Source: CAYMJA01 sp964391095 (GTDB lineage Bacteria > Patescibacteriota > Minisyncoccia > Minisyncoccales > GWA2-38-27). From it: a stretch of 45,887 bases of DNA. The stretch spans positions 1 to 45,887 of the forward strand of contig CAYMJA010000005.1 of NCBI GenBank assembly GCA_964391095.1, read 5' to 3'. Position numbers and translations under genes: made by a program. Shown piece by piece: positions 1 to 5,391 of the stretch. Numbering within the stretch: position 1 is the stretch's first letter; every line of letters starts with the position of its first letter. The notes beneath the pieces were generated by a model, which was not told the DNA's origin, did not search any database, and saw nothing but the letters and a program-made list of their open reading frames with translations.

Positions 1-2
1 CT

Positions 3-149
3 TCTACAATCGGAATCCCATGCATAATTGCTTTGGGAATACTTATCAAAGAATTCGGAGTTAAAAAAGCAATAACTTTAACAGCATCATCAATAATTTA
101 CGGTCTTTTATTTGCTGGTTTAGCTTGGAGAATAATCTCAATTTTTTGA
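3..149 (+). CDS. feoB: FeoB-like ferrous iron transporter, C-terminal end (partial)
   Basis: The window opens inside a reading frame of 48 codons that ends in TGA. The visible peptide begins STIGIPCIIALGILIKEFG and finishes with a hydrophobic segment ending in WRIISIF. The PC-I-A...L-KEFG pattern followed by one last transmembrane helix matches the end of FeoB, the inner-membrane GTP-driven ferrous iron permease. The G domain and all other helices lie before the window, so this rests on the tail alone. The next transcription unit begins within about 30 bases, and I see no terminator after the stop. Confidence 0.6.
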   Translation, partial: STIGIPCIIALGILIKEFGVKKAITLTASSIIYGLLFAGLAWRIISIF

Positions 150-176
150 AAAGTAAACGCTATGTAGAATTATAAA
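146..176 (+). promoter_or_regulatory. Weak candidate promoter before the first structured segment
   Basis: TTGAAA (146-151) and TATAAA (171-176) are separated by 19 bases, longer than ideal. It would start transcription near 183, just before the structured segment at 183-307. The -35 overlaps the end of the feoB-like frame. Confidence 0.25.
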
Positions 177-182
177 GGATTT

Positions 183-307
183 TTCTATACCGAAGATTCT
201 ACCAGACAAACATTGTCTACTAGGGGAAGTAATGTTGCGCTTGGTTCAAGAGACCGAGGCGCCTATTATAGCGCTAGGACGACCGAGAGGGGTCCGAATC
301 CTAGCAC
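183..307 (+). ncRNA. Candidate structured RNA segment upstream of the main RNA
   Basis: GC-rich compared with its surroundings and without a usable reading frame. Hand folding gives AGACAA/TTGTCT around 203-222, a long stem GCGCTTGGTT/GACCGAGGCGC around 238-263, and an outer CTAGGA/TCCTAG stem enclosing GACC/GGTC around 272-305. It shares a motif with the RNA at 356-588: CTATTATAG followed within a few bases by GCTAGG. No terminator follows, so it may be the 5' part of one longer RNA or a relic of a tandem duplication. Confidence 0.35.
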
Positions 308-319
308 CAGAGCAAACTA

Positions 320-349
320 TTGACAAATATATCTATAATACGCTATAAT
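320..349 (+). promoter_or_regulatory. Near-consensus promoter for the structured RNA
   Basis: TTGACA (320-325) and TATAAT (344-349) with an 18-base spacer. This is the only promoter here with a perfect TATAAT at the expected distance; most others in the window use TAAAAT or TAAGAT. Predicted start is near 356. Confidence 0.75.
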
Positions 350-355
350 ACTGAT

Positions 356-588
356 AGATAAGAAATGGAGAAGTCGCCTAGCGGGCTTTCCCAACTATTA
401 TAGACAGCTAGGTCTCTAGAAAGACGGCCTCGGTCTTCTAGAGGAAAAACAGAGGCCGACTGGGAAAGTTGTCCTAACGGACTTCCAGCCGATAACAGAG
501 TTAGGCCCTGGGAAAAACGCCTTCGGTTTCCCCGGGGAAATAACAGGAGGAAGGGCCCGATGGATAAATCCAAAGGGCCCCTTTTTTA
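356..588 (+). ncRNA. Candidate structured non-coding RNA, ~230 nt
   Basis: The segment is bounded by a consensus promoter and an intrinsic terminator and is far richer in G+C than its flanks. Stems found by hand: CCTAGC/GCTAGG (about 376-417), CTCTAGAA-AGAC/GTCTTCTAGAG (about 413-442), GTCC/GGAC nested in CTGG/CCAG (about 459-489), CCC-GGGAAA/TTTCCC-GGGG around a CCTTCGG loop (about 507-538), and the GGGCCC terminator stem. Successive hairpins are separated by a repeated A-rich linker, AACAGAG or AACAGGAG, followed by GGCC or GGGCC. I do not recognise RNase P RNA, tmRNA, SRP RNA or 6S RNA: their conserved core motifs are missing and the ends do not pair as in 6S. The minus strand is open here, but that frame is a shadow of the stems. 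Confidence 0.6.
551..588 (+). terminator. Intrinsic terminator of the structured RNA
   Basis: GGGCCC at 553-558 pairs with GGGCCC at 575-580; the loop contains a small GGAT/ATCC stem. A run of T follows from 582, then more T-rich sequence. Confidence 0.8.
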
Positions 589-610
589 TTTTTTTTATAC
601 CAAACAGGCT

Positions 611-700
611 CTAACATCGTCCAAGCCCTGCAACTAAGGGGCTCAATTCTTTTAATTCCTCTCTAATTTTTCTCCAATCAATGATTCTAAACGTGTCCAA
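611..700 (-). pseudogene. Possible degraded coding remnant
   Basis: On the minus strand a 29-codon open frame reads TFRIIDWRKIREELKEL near its middle and ends in TAG. The composition looks protein-like (charged, helical), but a stop and a run of seven C interrupt the frame just upstream. It recalls the short linker regions of some transposases, but I cannot assign it. No Shine-Dalgarno site or promoter is visible. The rest of 589-750 holds nothing I can support. Confidence 0.2.
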
Positions 701-788
701 TAGGGGGGGCTATCTTTTGTCAAAGCTACAAAATTAGTACATTAACAATAGTAGTTTTGGTCCTCTGTACTTATTTCATAAAATAAAA

Positions 789-850
789 AAAGCCCCTTTG
801 AATTAACTCATTGAGGCTTATTTATTTTGGAGAAAATCCATTGGGGCTTT
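789..850 (-). terminator. Minus-strand terminator after the copy A micro-ORFs
   Basis: GGGGCTTT at 843-850 and AAAGCCCC at 789-796 form the ends of a long hairpin, with GAGGC inside. On the minus strand it is followed by a T-rich tract (781-791). Confidence 0.6.
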
Positions 851-881
851 TACAACTTTGGTCACAAGTTCTTTCGCGTGA

Positions 882-917
882 TTAAGCTGTATCAAAGGCG
901 GTGCGCAAAACAATCAT
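882..917 (-). CDS. Micro-ORF A2, 11 codons (MIVLRTAFDTA)
   Basis: ATG at 917-915 is preceded on the minus strand by AGAAAGGGGGTATAATT, a strong Shine-Dalgarno sequence at good distance. The peptide is MIVLRTAFDTA, then TAA. Copy B has the same gene as MIVLRIAPDTA. It is the second of two micro-ORFs on one predicted transcript that ends at the terminator at 850-789. It is too short to be a membrane-spanning toxin and carries no run of one amino acid as in classic attenuation leaders. Function unknown; translation is inferred only from the ribosome site and its duplication. Confidence 0.45.
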   Translation of the reverse strand: MIVLRTAFDTA

Positions 918-955
918 AATTATACCCCCTTTCTGATTGTAGGATGGTCCTTTAC

Positions 956-997
956 CTAAGCCGCAGCCGCTGTAAGGGCAGTACGGAGAGCAACCAT
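956..997 (-). CDS. Micro-ORF A1, 13 codons (MVALRTALTAAAA)
   Basis: ATG at 997-995 follows AAAGGAGGGG about seven bases upstream on the minus strand. The peptide is MVALRTALTAAAA, then TAG. Its start shares the pattern M-[IV]-x-L-R-T-A with micro-ORF A2 at 882-917, so the two look like paralogues. The copy B counterpart is MVAYTAWDRA, much more diverged. It is the first gene after the minus-strand promoter at 1096-1069. Confidence 0.45.
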   Translation of the reverse strand: MVALRTALTAAAA

Positions 998-1068
998 AAG
1001 ACACCCCTCCTTTCTTTGAAATTCTGTATATTCTATCTATATGAAAATTATTAAGGTTCTATAATTAG

Positions 1069-1096
1069 ATTATCAAATATCTATTAGTCTTGTCAA
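1069..1096 (-). promoter_or_regulatory. Minus-strand promoter of the micro-ORF transcript, copy A
   Basis: Read on the minus strand, TTGACA (1096-1091) and GATAAT (1074-1069) with a 16-base spacer. ATACAC sits directly upstream of the -35 (1102-1097), mirroring the ATACAC before the plus-strand -35 at 1155, so one regulator could bind both arms. Confidence 0.6.
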
Positions 1097-1154
1097 GTGT
1101 ATGTGGTTAAAATAATATACTAATCAAAAGAGTTGTCTTAAAATATACACAAAG

Positions 1155-1206
1155 TTGACAAAATAAGATTTTTATGTAAAGATAAATTAGTTCTTTCATT
1201 GTTTAA
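1155..1206 (+). promoter_or_regulatory. Promoter and boxA-like leader of the first zinc-ribbon gene
   Basis: TTGACA (1155-1160), 16-base spacer, TAAAGA (1177-1182). The leader then reads TTAGTTCTTTCATTGTTTAA (about 1187-1206), a weaker form of the GTTCTTTGAAAAT boxA-like motif found at several other genes here. The Shine-Dalgarno AAAGGAGGTGA begins at 1208. Confidence 0.55.
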
Positions 1207-1223
1207 AAAGGAGGTGAAGTTCT

Positions 1224-1730
1224 TTGACAACTTATCAACCCGATGGACCGTATGTGATACAATCCGGCAAACATGCTGGACAAGTTCTTGAATTGTTAAT
1301 GTTTCGTGATTATCCTTTTCTGAGCTTCATGCTCAAAAGACTCAAAGGACACTTCTGGAAGAAGAAGAATAAATTTCATTTGCATCTGGAGTGGTTGATG
1401 CAGGGAGGGGAAAATCGTCAGCCAAAAATGATTTGCCCTCAATGTAAAAAACAAACTGTCGAATATTTCTCAATTATTTATGGACATAGTGGCGGTTTCT
1501 CGATAAGTCCTCTTTATACCTGTTGCGGACAAGAAAAATGTAAAGAGCAATTGCGTGCTATGGCGTTAGGCAAACCGCAACGATTAATGCCCTTCCGTTC
1601 TTCAACGATAAAACGTTTTTCTACAATCGCTGGCAGGAAAGAGGTAGTTGGTTTGTATAAGCGTGTTTTCGGACTACCAGAACGTCTGACTCGTCAAGTT
1701 GCTTTTGAGTTTTTTAACCAAAAGACCTGA
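1224..1730 (+). CDS. Hypothetical zinc-ribbon protein, 168 aa
   Basis: The start is TTG, chosen because AAAGGAGGTGA lies seven bases upstream; no nearby ATG has a better site. The first 60 residues contain SGKHAGQVLELL and a following aromatic helix, a pattern seen in small domains attached to some exonucleases (GK-x-G-x-x-L). Residues 71-106 hold CPQC and CCGQEKC, a probable zinc ribbon. The C-terminal third is basic. No signal peptide. I do not recognise the family. It is transcribed divergently from the copy A micro-ORFs and ends at its own terminator, so it forms a single-gene unit. Confidence 0.75.
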   Translation: MTTYQPDGPYVIQSGKHAGQVLELLMFRDYPFLSFMLKRLKGHFWKKKNKFHLHLEWLMQGGENRQPKMICPQCKKQTVEYFSIIYGHSGGFSISPLYTCCGQEKCKEQLRAMALGKPQRLMPFRSSTIKRFSTIAGRKEVVGLYKRVFGLPERLTRQVAFEFFNQKT

Positions 1731-1747
1731 AGGGAAGTTTAGAATTT

Positions 1748-1779
1748 AACCCCGTTCACTAAAAGTTCGGGGTTTTTTA
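1748..1779 (+). terminator. Terminator of the first zinc-ribbon gene
   Basis: AACCCCG (1748-1754) pairs with CGGGGTT (1768 onward), followed by a run of T. Confidence 0.8.
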
Positions 1780-1825
1780 TAAATATAGGTAGTTTTGCTT
1801 CTGTACTTATTTCATAAAATAAAAA

Positions 1826-1887
1826 AAAGCCCCTTTGAATTAAGTCATCGAGGCTTATTTATTTTGGACAAAATCCATCGGGGCTTT
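1826..1887 (-). terminator. Minus-strand terminator after the copy B micro-ORFs
   Basis: GGGGCTTT (1880-1887) and AAAGCCCC (1826-1833) pair. On the minus strand a T-rich tract follows (1816-1828). Same design as at 789-850. Confidence 0.6.
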
Positions 1888-1927
1888 TACTCAACAGCTT
1901 GGTCAGCTAAAGGGACCGTAGTGTGAC

Positions 1928-1963
1928 TTAAGCTGTATCAGGGGCGATGCGCAAAACAATCAT
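1928..1963 (-). CDS. Micro-ORF B2, 11 codons (MIVLRIAPDTA)
   Basis: ATG at 1963-1961 with AGAAAGGGGGTATAATT before it, the same upstream sequence as in micro-ORF A2. The peptide is MIVLRIAPDTA, then TAA. Two of eleven residues differ from A2 (T to I, F to P), while length, start, stop and ribosome site are kept. That argues for a translated or at least ribosome-loaded element. Confidence 0.45.
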   Translation of the reverse strand: MIVLRIAPDTA

Positions 1964-2016
1964 AATTATACCCCCTTTCTTTGAGTGATTTTTCTTTGAG
2001 TGATAGCCGCTCGAGT

Positions 2017-2049
2017 TTAAGCTCTATCCCAGGCAGTGTAAGCAACCAT
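2017..2049 (-). CDS. Micro-ORF B1, 10 codons (MVAYTAWDRA)
   Basis: ATG at 2049-2047, preceded on the minus strand by AAGAAGGGAGGGAAGTTTT. The peptide is MVAYTAWDRA, then TAA. It sits where micro-ORF A1 sits in copy A and keeps its first three residues, but the rest has diverged and it is three codons shorter. Confidence 0.4.
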   Translation of the reverse strand: MVAYTAWDRA

Positions 2050-2112
2050 AAAACTTCCCTCCCTTCTTTGGGATTTTGTATATTATAGAAATTATTAAGG
2101 TTCTATAATTAG

Positions 2113-2140
2113 ATTATCAGATATCTATTATTCTTGTCAA
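2113..2140 (-). promoter_or_regulatory. Minus-strand promoter of the micro-ORF transcript, copy B
   Basis: On the minus strand, TTGACA (2140-2135) and GATAAT (2118-2113), 16-base spacer, identical in design to copy A. Confidence 0.6.
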
Positions 2141-2198
2141 GTGTATATGGTTAAAACAATATACTAATCAAAAGAGTTGTCTTGAAATATACACAAAG

Positions 2199-2260
2199 TT
2201 GACAAAATTTTATTTCTTGCATAGAATGTAAAATTAAATAGTTCTTTGAGAATTCAATAG
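2199..2260 (+). promoter_or_regulatory. Promoter and boxA-like leader of the second zinc-ribbon gene
   Basis: TTGACA (2199-2204), 17-base spacer, TAGAAT (2222-2227). GTTCTTTGAGAATTCAATAG (2241-2260) is close to the boxA of rRNA leaders. The leader to the gene is about 165 nt, longer than for the other cassettes, and includes an extra AAAGGAGG at about 2288 with no usable start behind it. Confidence 0.65.
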
Positions 2261-2403
2261 GTAAAGAAATCTATAGATAGAACTTAGAAAGGAGGAAATA
2301 AAAACCGGTTTGTAGAATAGCACAACTGGTCATTCCAGCTCGTGAAGCGAAATCTGTTTTGATAGCAGTTAGAAGATTAAAATAACCGTAGGAGGTAGTT
2401 GAA

Positions 2404-2697
2404 ATGTCAAGCGCAAGATGTCCGAAGTGTGGTGCTATTGGACATTGTTACTGCCGCAACATTGAAGAAATAAGCGGTTGTGACCTCTACACGTTCTTTT
2501 GTCCAAAATGTGGTTATATCGAAAAAAGGAAACAATATGGTGCTTCTCCAGTTTTTGATGACTGTCCTACACGGTGTCCATTCTGTAACGAGTTATTTTC
2601 TCAGCATTCAGAAACCCCAGAAGAGTTATGGTTTGTGACATCTTTGTCTCCGATTGATCCTCGTGAACTCAATCCTTCTGATTTTGAGAGTTTGTAA
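2404..2697 (+). CDS. Cys-rich zinc-ribbon protein, 97 aa
   Basis: ATG follows TAGGAGGTAGTTGAA. Ten cysteines lie in the first 61 residues, including CPKCG (6-10), CYC (15-17), CPKCG (33-37) and CPTRCPFC (54-61), consistent with two zinc ribbons. The remaining third is acidic with no recognisable motif. No signal peptide or membrane segment, so cytoplasmic, probably binding nucleic acid or protein. It has the same divergent arrangement with micro-ORFs as the 1224 gene, yet the two proteins share nothing obvious beyond zinc ribbons. Family not recognised. Confidence 0.75.
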   Translation: MSSARCPKCGAIGHCYCRNIEEISGCDLYTFFCPKCGYIEKRKQYGASPVFDDCPTRCPFCNELFSQHSETPEELWFVTSLSPIDPRELNPSDFESL

Positions 2698-2708
2698 ACC
2701 TACGTTAT

Positions 2709-2745
2709 AACCCTGTAAGATTCCAAATCTTTTCAGGGTTTTTTC
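2709..2745 (+). terminator. Terminator of the second zinc-ribbon gene
   Basis: AACCCTG and inner AAGATT pair with AATCTT and CAGGGTT, followed by a T run. Confidence 0.8.
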
Positions 2746-2766
2746 TTTTCCCAATTTTGGCAAATA

Positions 2767-2830
2767 TTGACAGAATTTTGTTATTTAAGTAAAATATAAA
2801 ATCAGATAGTTCTTTAAAAACTGAATAAAC
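2767..2830 (+). promoter_or_regulatory. Promoter and boxA-like leader of the methyltransferase
   Basis: TTGACA (2767-2772), 17-base spacer, TAAAAT (2790-2795). GTTCTTTAAAAACTGAATAA (2809-2828) matches rRNA-type boxA leaders well. Confidence 0.7.
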
Positions 2831-2870
2831 GAAAAGAACTGAAAATTGAAAACAGAAAAGGAGAAAGAAA

Positions 2871-3605
2871 ATGGTAGATATTAAAAAAATGGTAGATGTT
2901 TTAGAGAAAGCACTGAGAGGTTTTTTAAATGGAGAGTCTTTCTCCTGTATTCTTAGACGGGACGATGGCTTTAGTTGGTCTTTGGATATAGGAATATATT
3001 TTACCGAGTATCCAGAATGGGAAGATTTTGAGAAAGACATTCTAAAGTATGTACAAAGGAGAGTATTAGATATAGGGGCTGGAGTAGGTAGGCACGCTTT
3101 ATATCTACAAAACAAAAGATTTGAGGTTCACGCAATTGATATTGTGCCTTTAGCTGTAGAAACAATGAAGCAAAGAGGAGTAAAGAATGTTTATCTGATG
3201 GATTTGAGGAAGCTGGATTTTCCCAATAACTACTTTGATTCTATCTTAATGATGTCTAATAATTTTGGTTTGGCCGGTACGATAGAAGGTACAAAGAAAC
3301 TCCTAAAGGTTCTTTATTATATTTCTACTCCGAAAGGACGGATAATTACCACTATTAGAGACCTTTCCCAAACTACTAATCCAGAACACCTCGCATATCG
3401 CGAGCGAAACAGAAAATTGGGTAGACCGGCGGGCCAAGAAAAATTAAGAGTAGAATACAAAGACGAAATTGGGGAGTGGTTCAATTTATTGATGGTTTCA
3501 CCTAAGGAACTAGAAGAGTTAGTTAAGGATACTGGTTGGAGTATTCTTAAGATAGTTGAAGAAAAAGATGGAACCCACTACGGAGTAATATTACAGAAAA
3601 GCTAA
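2871..3605 (+). CDS. SAM-dependent methyltransferase (class I), 244 aa
   Basis: Rossmann-fold methyltransferase. Motif I is VLDIGAGVGRHA (residues 65-76), the acidic residue binding the SAM ribose is in HAIDI (about 92-96), motif III is around LMDLRKLDFP, and FDSILMMSNNFG is motif IV. The C-terminal strand pair YKDEIGEWFNLLMVSP is typical of the Methyltransf_11/25 type with a small-molecule or unknown substrate. ATG chosen with AAAAGGAGAAAGAAA immediately upstream. It is a single-gene unit with a boxA-like leader and its own terminator. The substrate cannot be read from the sequence. Confidence 0.85.
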   Translation: MVDIKKMVDVLEKALRGFLNGESFSCILRRDDGFSWSLDIGIYFTEYPEWEDFEKDILKYVQRRVLDIGAGVGRHALYLQNKRFEVHAIDIVPLAVETMKQRGVKNVYLMDLRKLDFPNNYFDSILMMSNNFGLAGTIEGTKKLLKVLYYISTPKGRIITTIRDLSQTTNPEHLAYRERNRKLGRPAGQEKLRVEYKDEIGEWFNLLMVSPKELEELVKDTGWSILKIVEEKDGTHYGVILQKS

Positions 3606-3613
3606 GTTTAGCT

Positions 3614-3645
3614 AAAGACCTGAGAAAATTCTTGGGTCTTTTTTC
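3614..3645 (+). terminator. Terminator of the methyltransferase
   Basis: AAAGACC (3614-3620) pairs with GGTCTT (3635 onward), followed by T residues. Confidence 0.75.
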
Positions 3646-3676
3646 TTTCCCGCTTTTTTTTCCGTCAAAAATAGCC

Positions 3677-3705
3677 TTGAAAAACCCCAATTTTTAATGT
3701 AAAAT
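3677..3705 (+). promoter_or_regulatory. Promoter of the first DUF5680-ITPase-DUF4406 operon
   Basis: TTGAAA (3677-3682), 17-base spacer, TAAAAT (3700-3705). No boxA-like motif follows, unlike the surface-protein cassettes. Confidence 0.6.
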
Positions 3706-3763
3706 AAAAACCGGTTTAGAAAAATTTTAAAAACCAATCAATTTTAGCCAAAGCATTTAAAAA

Positions 3764-4222
3764 ATGAAAAAGATTAATTTTGAAGGGCTTAAAAAATTTG
3801 TGGCGGAAGCAAGGAGAAATACTTATGCTGGAGAGGGTAAATCAGTTGAGGATTTGAATTTGACTGGTTCAAAGCAACTTGAGTATAGAAAAGGTGATTA
3901 TTTCTATCAAGATATCTATTTTGCAGGAAAGGATAATTTTGTTGGTCAAGAAGTTGTCTATTTTGAAGACAGCCCAATTTGGAGTATGGTTTATTGCGGC
4001 TCTGCTGAGCCGCAAGAGGTCATCTCTTTTCTCAAAGAATCGCTATTAACTTTATCTGAAAGATGTCGTTTTGGAGGAGTGTGCGAATTTGAAGAAAATG
4101 ATTTCCGATATGAGGATAAAGGAGAGGGAACAATGAGACGATTTAGCGGTAAAGAGCGAATATTCAAGAAAGGAGACAATATCTATGAATTAGATTATCA
4201 CGGCGGTTTAATTGTTAAATAA
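3764..4222 (+). CDS. DUF5680 family protein, copy 1, 152 aa
   Basis: Matches what I know of DUF5680: NTYAGEG near residue 20, LEYRKGDYFYQDIYFAG, a central WSMVYCG, and a C-terminal YELDYHGG. Such proteins are small cytoplasmic domains of unknown biochemical role, sometimes found fused to helix-turn-helix regulators; no such fusion exists here. ATG has no clear Shine-Dalgarno site; the upstream leader ACCAATCAATTTTAGCCAAAG recurs elsewhere in this block. It is first in a three-gene operon. An identical protein is encoded at 6372. Confidence 0.8.
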   Translation: MKKINFEGLKKFVAEARRNTYAGEGKSVEDLNLTGSKQLEYRKGDYFYQDIYFAGKDNFVGQEVVYFEDSPIWSMVYCGSAEPQEVISFLKESLLTLSERCRFGGVCEFEENDFRYEDKGEGTMRRFSGKERIFKKGDNIYELDYHGGLIVK

Positions 4223-4254
4223 AAATTAATAAAATTCAGTCCAAAGCAGAGTTT

Positions 4255-4797
4255 ATGTTAAAAAATAATATACTGAAAGTAGCAGTAGGTTCTCGAAATC
4301 CAGTTAAAGTTGGGGCAGTAAAGAACGCTTTTGAAAAAGTGTTTGGTCTTGATGTCAAAGTTATAGGTGTTTCTGTTCCCTCTAATGTTTCTGACATGCC
4401 TATGAATTTTGAAGAAATGTTTGAGGGCGCTAAGAATAGAGCAAAGCGGGCAAGAAAAGAATTAGATGCTGATTTTGGTGTTGGCTTAGAGGGTGGCTTT
4501 GAAGACGAAAAAATAGGTACCTTTTTAAGTGGTTTTACAGCAATTGTTGATAAAAAAGGAACCTGGGGCTATGCTAAAGGATCAGGACTTTTAATGCCTA
4601 AGGAAATTGTTAAAGAAGTCAGAGAACAAGGAAAAGAATTAGGCGAAGTGATGGATAAAATAAGAGGATTGAAAAATACAAAACAGCACGAGGGCTGTGT
4701 TGGCTTTATGACAGACAATTTAATTCCAAGGCAAAAGGCATTTGAAAAAACAATTATTTATGCGCTTTCACGCTTTACTAAAAAAGAAATATTTTAA
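4255..4797 (+). CDS. yjjX: Inosine/xanthosine triphosphatase (YjjX/DUF84), copy 1
   Basis: A house-cleaning NTPase that hydrolyses non-canonical purine triphosphates (ITP, XTP) to keep deaminated bases out of RNA and DNA. It has VGSRNPVKVGAVKNAF at the N terminus, SDMPMNFEEMFEGAKNRA, the acidic FGVGLEGGFE and a C-terminal GCVGFMTDNLIPRQ, all hallmarks of the PF01931 fold. At 180 aa it is normal length. It lies 32 bases after the DUF5680 gene and 45 bases before the DUF4406 gene, which suggests one transcript. An identical copy lies at 6863-7405. Confidence 0.9.
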   Translation: MLKNNILKVAVGSRNPVKVGAVKNAFEKVFGLDVKVIGVSVPSNVSDMPMNFEEMFEGAKNRAKRARKELDADFGVGLEGGFEDEKIGTFLSGFTAIVDKKGTWGYAKGSGLLMPKEIVKEVREQGKELGEVMDKIRGLKNTKQHEGCVGFMTDNLIPRQKAFEKTIIYALSRFTKKEIF

Positions 4798-4842
4798 TTG
4801 TGAAAATAAAAAAGAGAACTAAAATCTATACTGTTGAAATCT

Positions 4843-5205
4843 ATGAAAATTGTTTTTATCGCAGGTCCTTATTTTAGTAAAGGGGGCAGAGAAGAGATTG
4901 AGAAAAATATTCGCAATGCTGAGAAATATCAAATTGTCCTTGCTAATTCTCAAGTTCCTTTCTTTTGTGCCCATAGTCATACAGAGCACTTTGAGGAGAA
5001 AGCAAGTGCCCCTGAAGAATTTTACAGAAAAATGGACATGGAGATTTTAAAACGATGTTGTAATGCAGTACTTGCTTTACCTGATTGGGAAACTTCCAGT
5101 GGCGCTAAGGCAGAAGTAAAATGGGCTCAAGAAAATAATCTACCGGTTTTCTTTCCGAAGTCATTAGATGGTTTAACAGAGATAATAAATTGGGCAAAAA
5201 AATAA
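4843..5205 (+). CDS. DUF4406 / nucleoside 2-deoxyribosyltransferase-like, copy 1
   Basis: The 120-residue protein starts MKIVFIAGPYFSKGG, a Rossmann-like first strand and loop typical of the nucleoside deoxyribosyltransferase-like superfamily. It continues with a histidine-rich CAHSHTEH and ends with the DWETSSGAKAEVKWA helix, where DUF4406 proteins carry their S-x-G-A-x-x-E motif. A TTG at 4834 would add three residues, but the ATG gives the canonical N terminus. Its partner genes suggest handling of modified nucleosides or nucleotides; the substrate is unknown. Confidence 0.75.
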   Translation: MKIVFIAGPYFSKGGREEIEKNIRNAEKYQIVLANSQVPFFCAHSHTEHFEEKASAPEEFYRKMDMEILKRCCNAVLALPDWETSSGAKAEVKWAQENNLPVFFPKSLDGLTEIINWAKK

Positions 5206-5303
5206 TATGTCAATAAAATTAAAAAATAAACCAATCAATTTTAGCCAAAGGATTTGAAAAATTATGGAAAATTGGCAGAGTTTAAGCAAGAATAAATCAG
5301 GGC

Positions 5304-5331
5304 TTGACAAGGGTTTTAGATTTGTTAAAAT
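5304..5331 (+). promoter_or_regulatory. Promoter of the NYN-domain gene
   Basis: TTGACA (5304-5309), 16-base spacer, TAAAAT (5326-5331); expected start near 5338. Confidence 0.7.
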
Positions 5332-5347
5332 GAAAATAGTTAATCCC

Positions 5348-5388
5348 ACTGCCTTCCTGTGTTTCGGCGCACGACGGCAGTTTTTATT
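5348..5388 (+). promoter_or_regulatory. Terminator-like hairpin in the 5' leader (possible attenuator)
   Basis: ACTGCC (5348-5353) pairs with GGCAGT (5376-5381), with GTG/CAC inside, and TTTTTATTT follows. It lies between the promoter and the ATG at 5392, only three bases from the start codon, and the gene has no Shine-Dalgarno site. It may be an attenuator or a translational block. Confidence 0.5.
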
Positions 5389-5391
5389 TCT

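Larger units (their letters stand above)
751..1164. repeat. Duplicated divergent control region, copy A
   Basis: This 414-base segment matches 1789-2208 almost throughout. It contains, from right to left on the minus strand, a promoter, two micro-ORFs with strong Shine-Dalgarno sites and a terminator. At its right end it carries the plus-strand promoter of the zinc-ribbon gene at 1224. Promoter and flanks are the best conserved parts; the micro-ORF bodies vary. Confidence 0.9.
1789..2208. repeat. Duplicated divergent control region, copy B
   Basis: Second copy of the 751-1164 segment, with the same order of elements: minus-strand terminator, two micro-ORFs, minus promoter, then the plus-strand promoter of the next zinc-ribbon gene. 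It differs by substitutions in the micro-ORF bodies and by a tandem TTTCTTTGAGTGAT at about 1976-2003 that copy A lacks. Confidence 0.9.
3756..5206. repeat. 1.45-kb direct duplication, copy 1
   Basis: Identical to 6364-7814 except for two differences I could see: g3805/a6413 and a3817/g6425, both third codon positions and silent. Homology stops sharply after the TAAT following the third gene. The copies lie in direct orientation 2,608 bases apart with the NYN and DUF3467 genes between them. Confidence 0.95.

Noticed and set aside
343..573. Minus-strand open frame over the structured RNA
   Set aside because: It has no ribosome site and mirrors the GC-rich stems; promoter and terminator both point to a plus-strand RNA.
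2285..2395. Possible leader peptide before the second zinc-ribbon gene
   Set aside because: AAAGGAGG near 2288 is a good ribosome site, but no ATG, GTG or TTG at proper distance opens a frame; the only long frame has no start.
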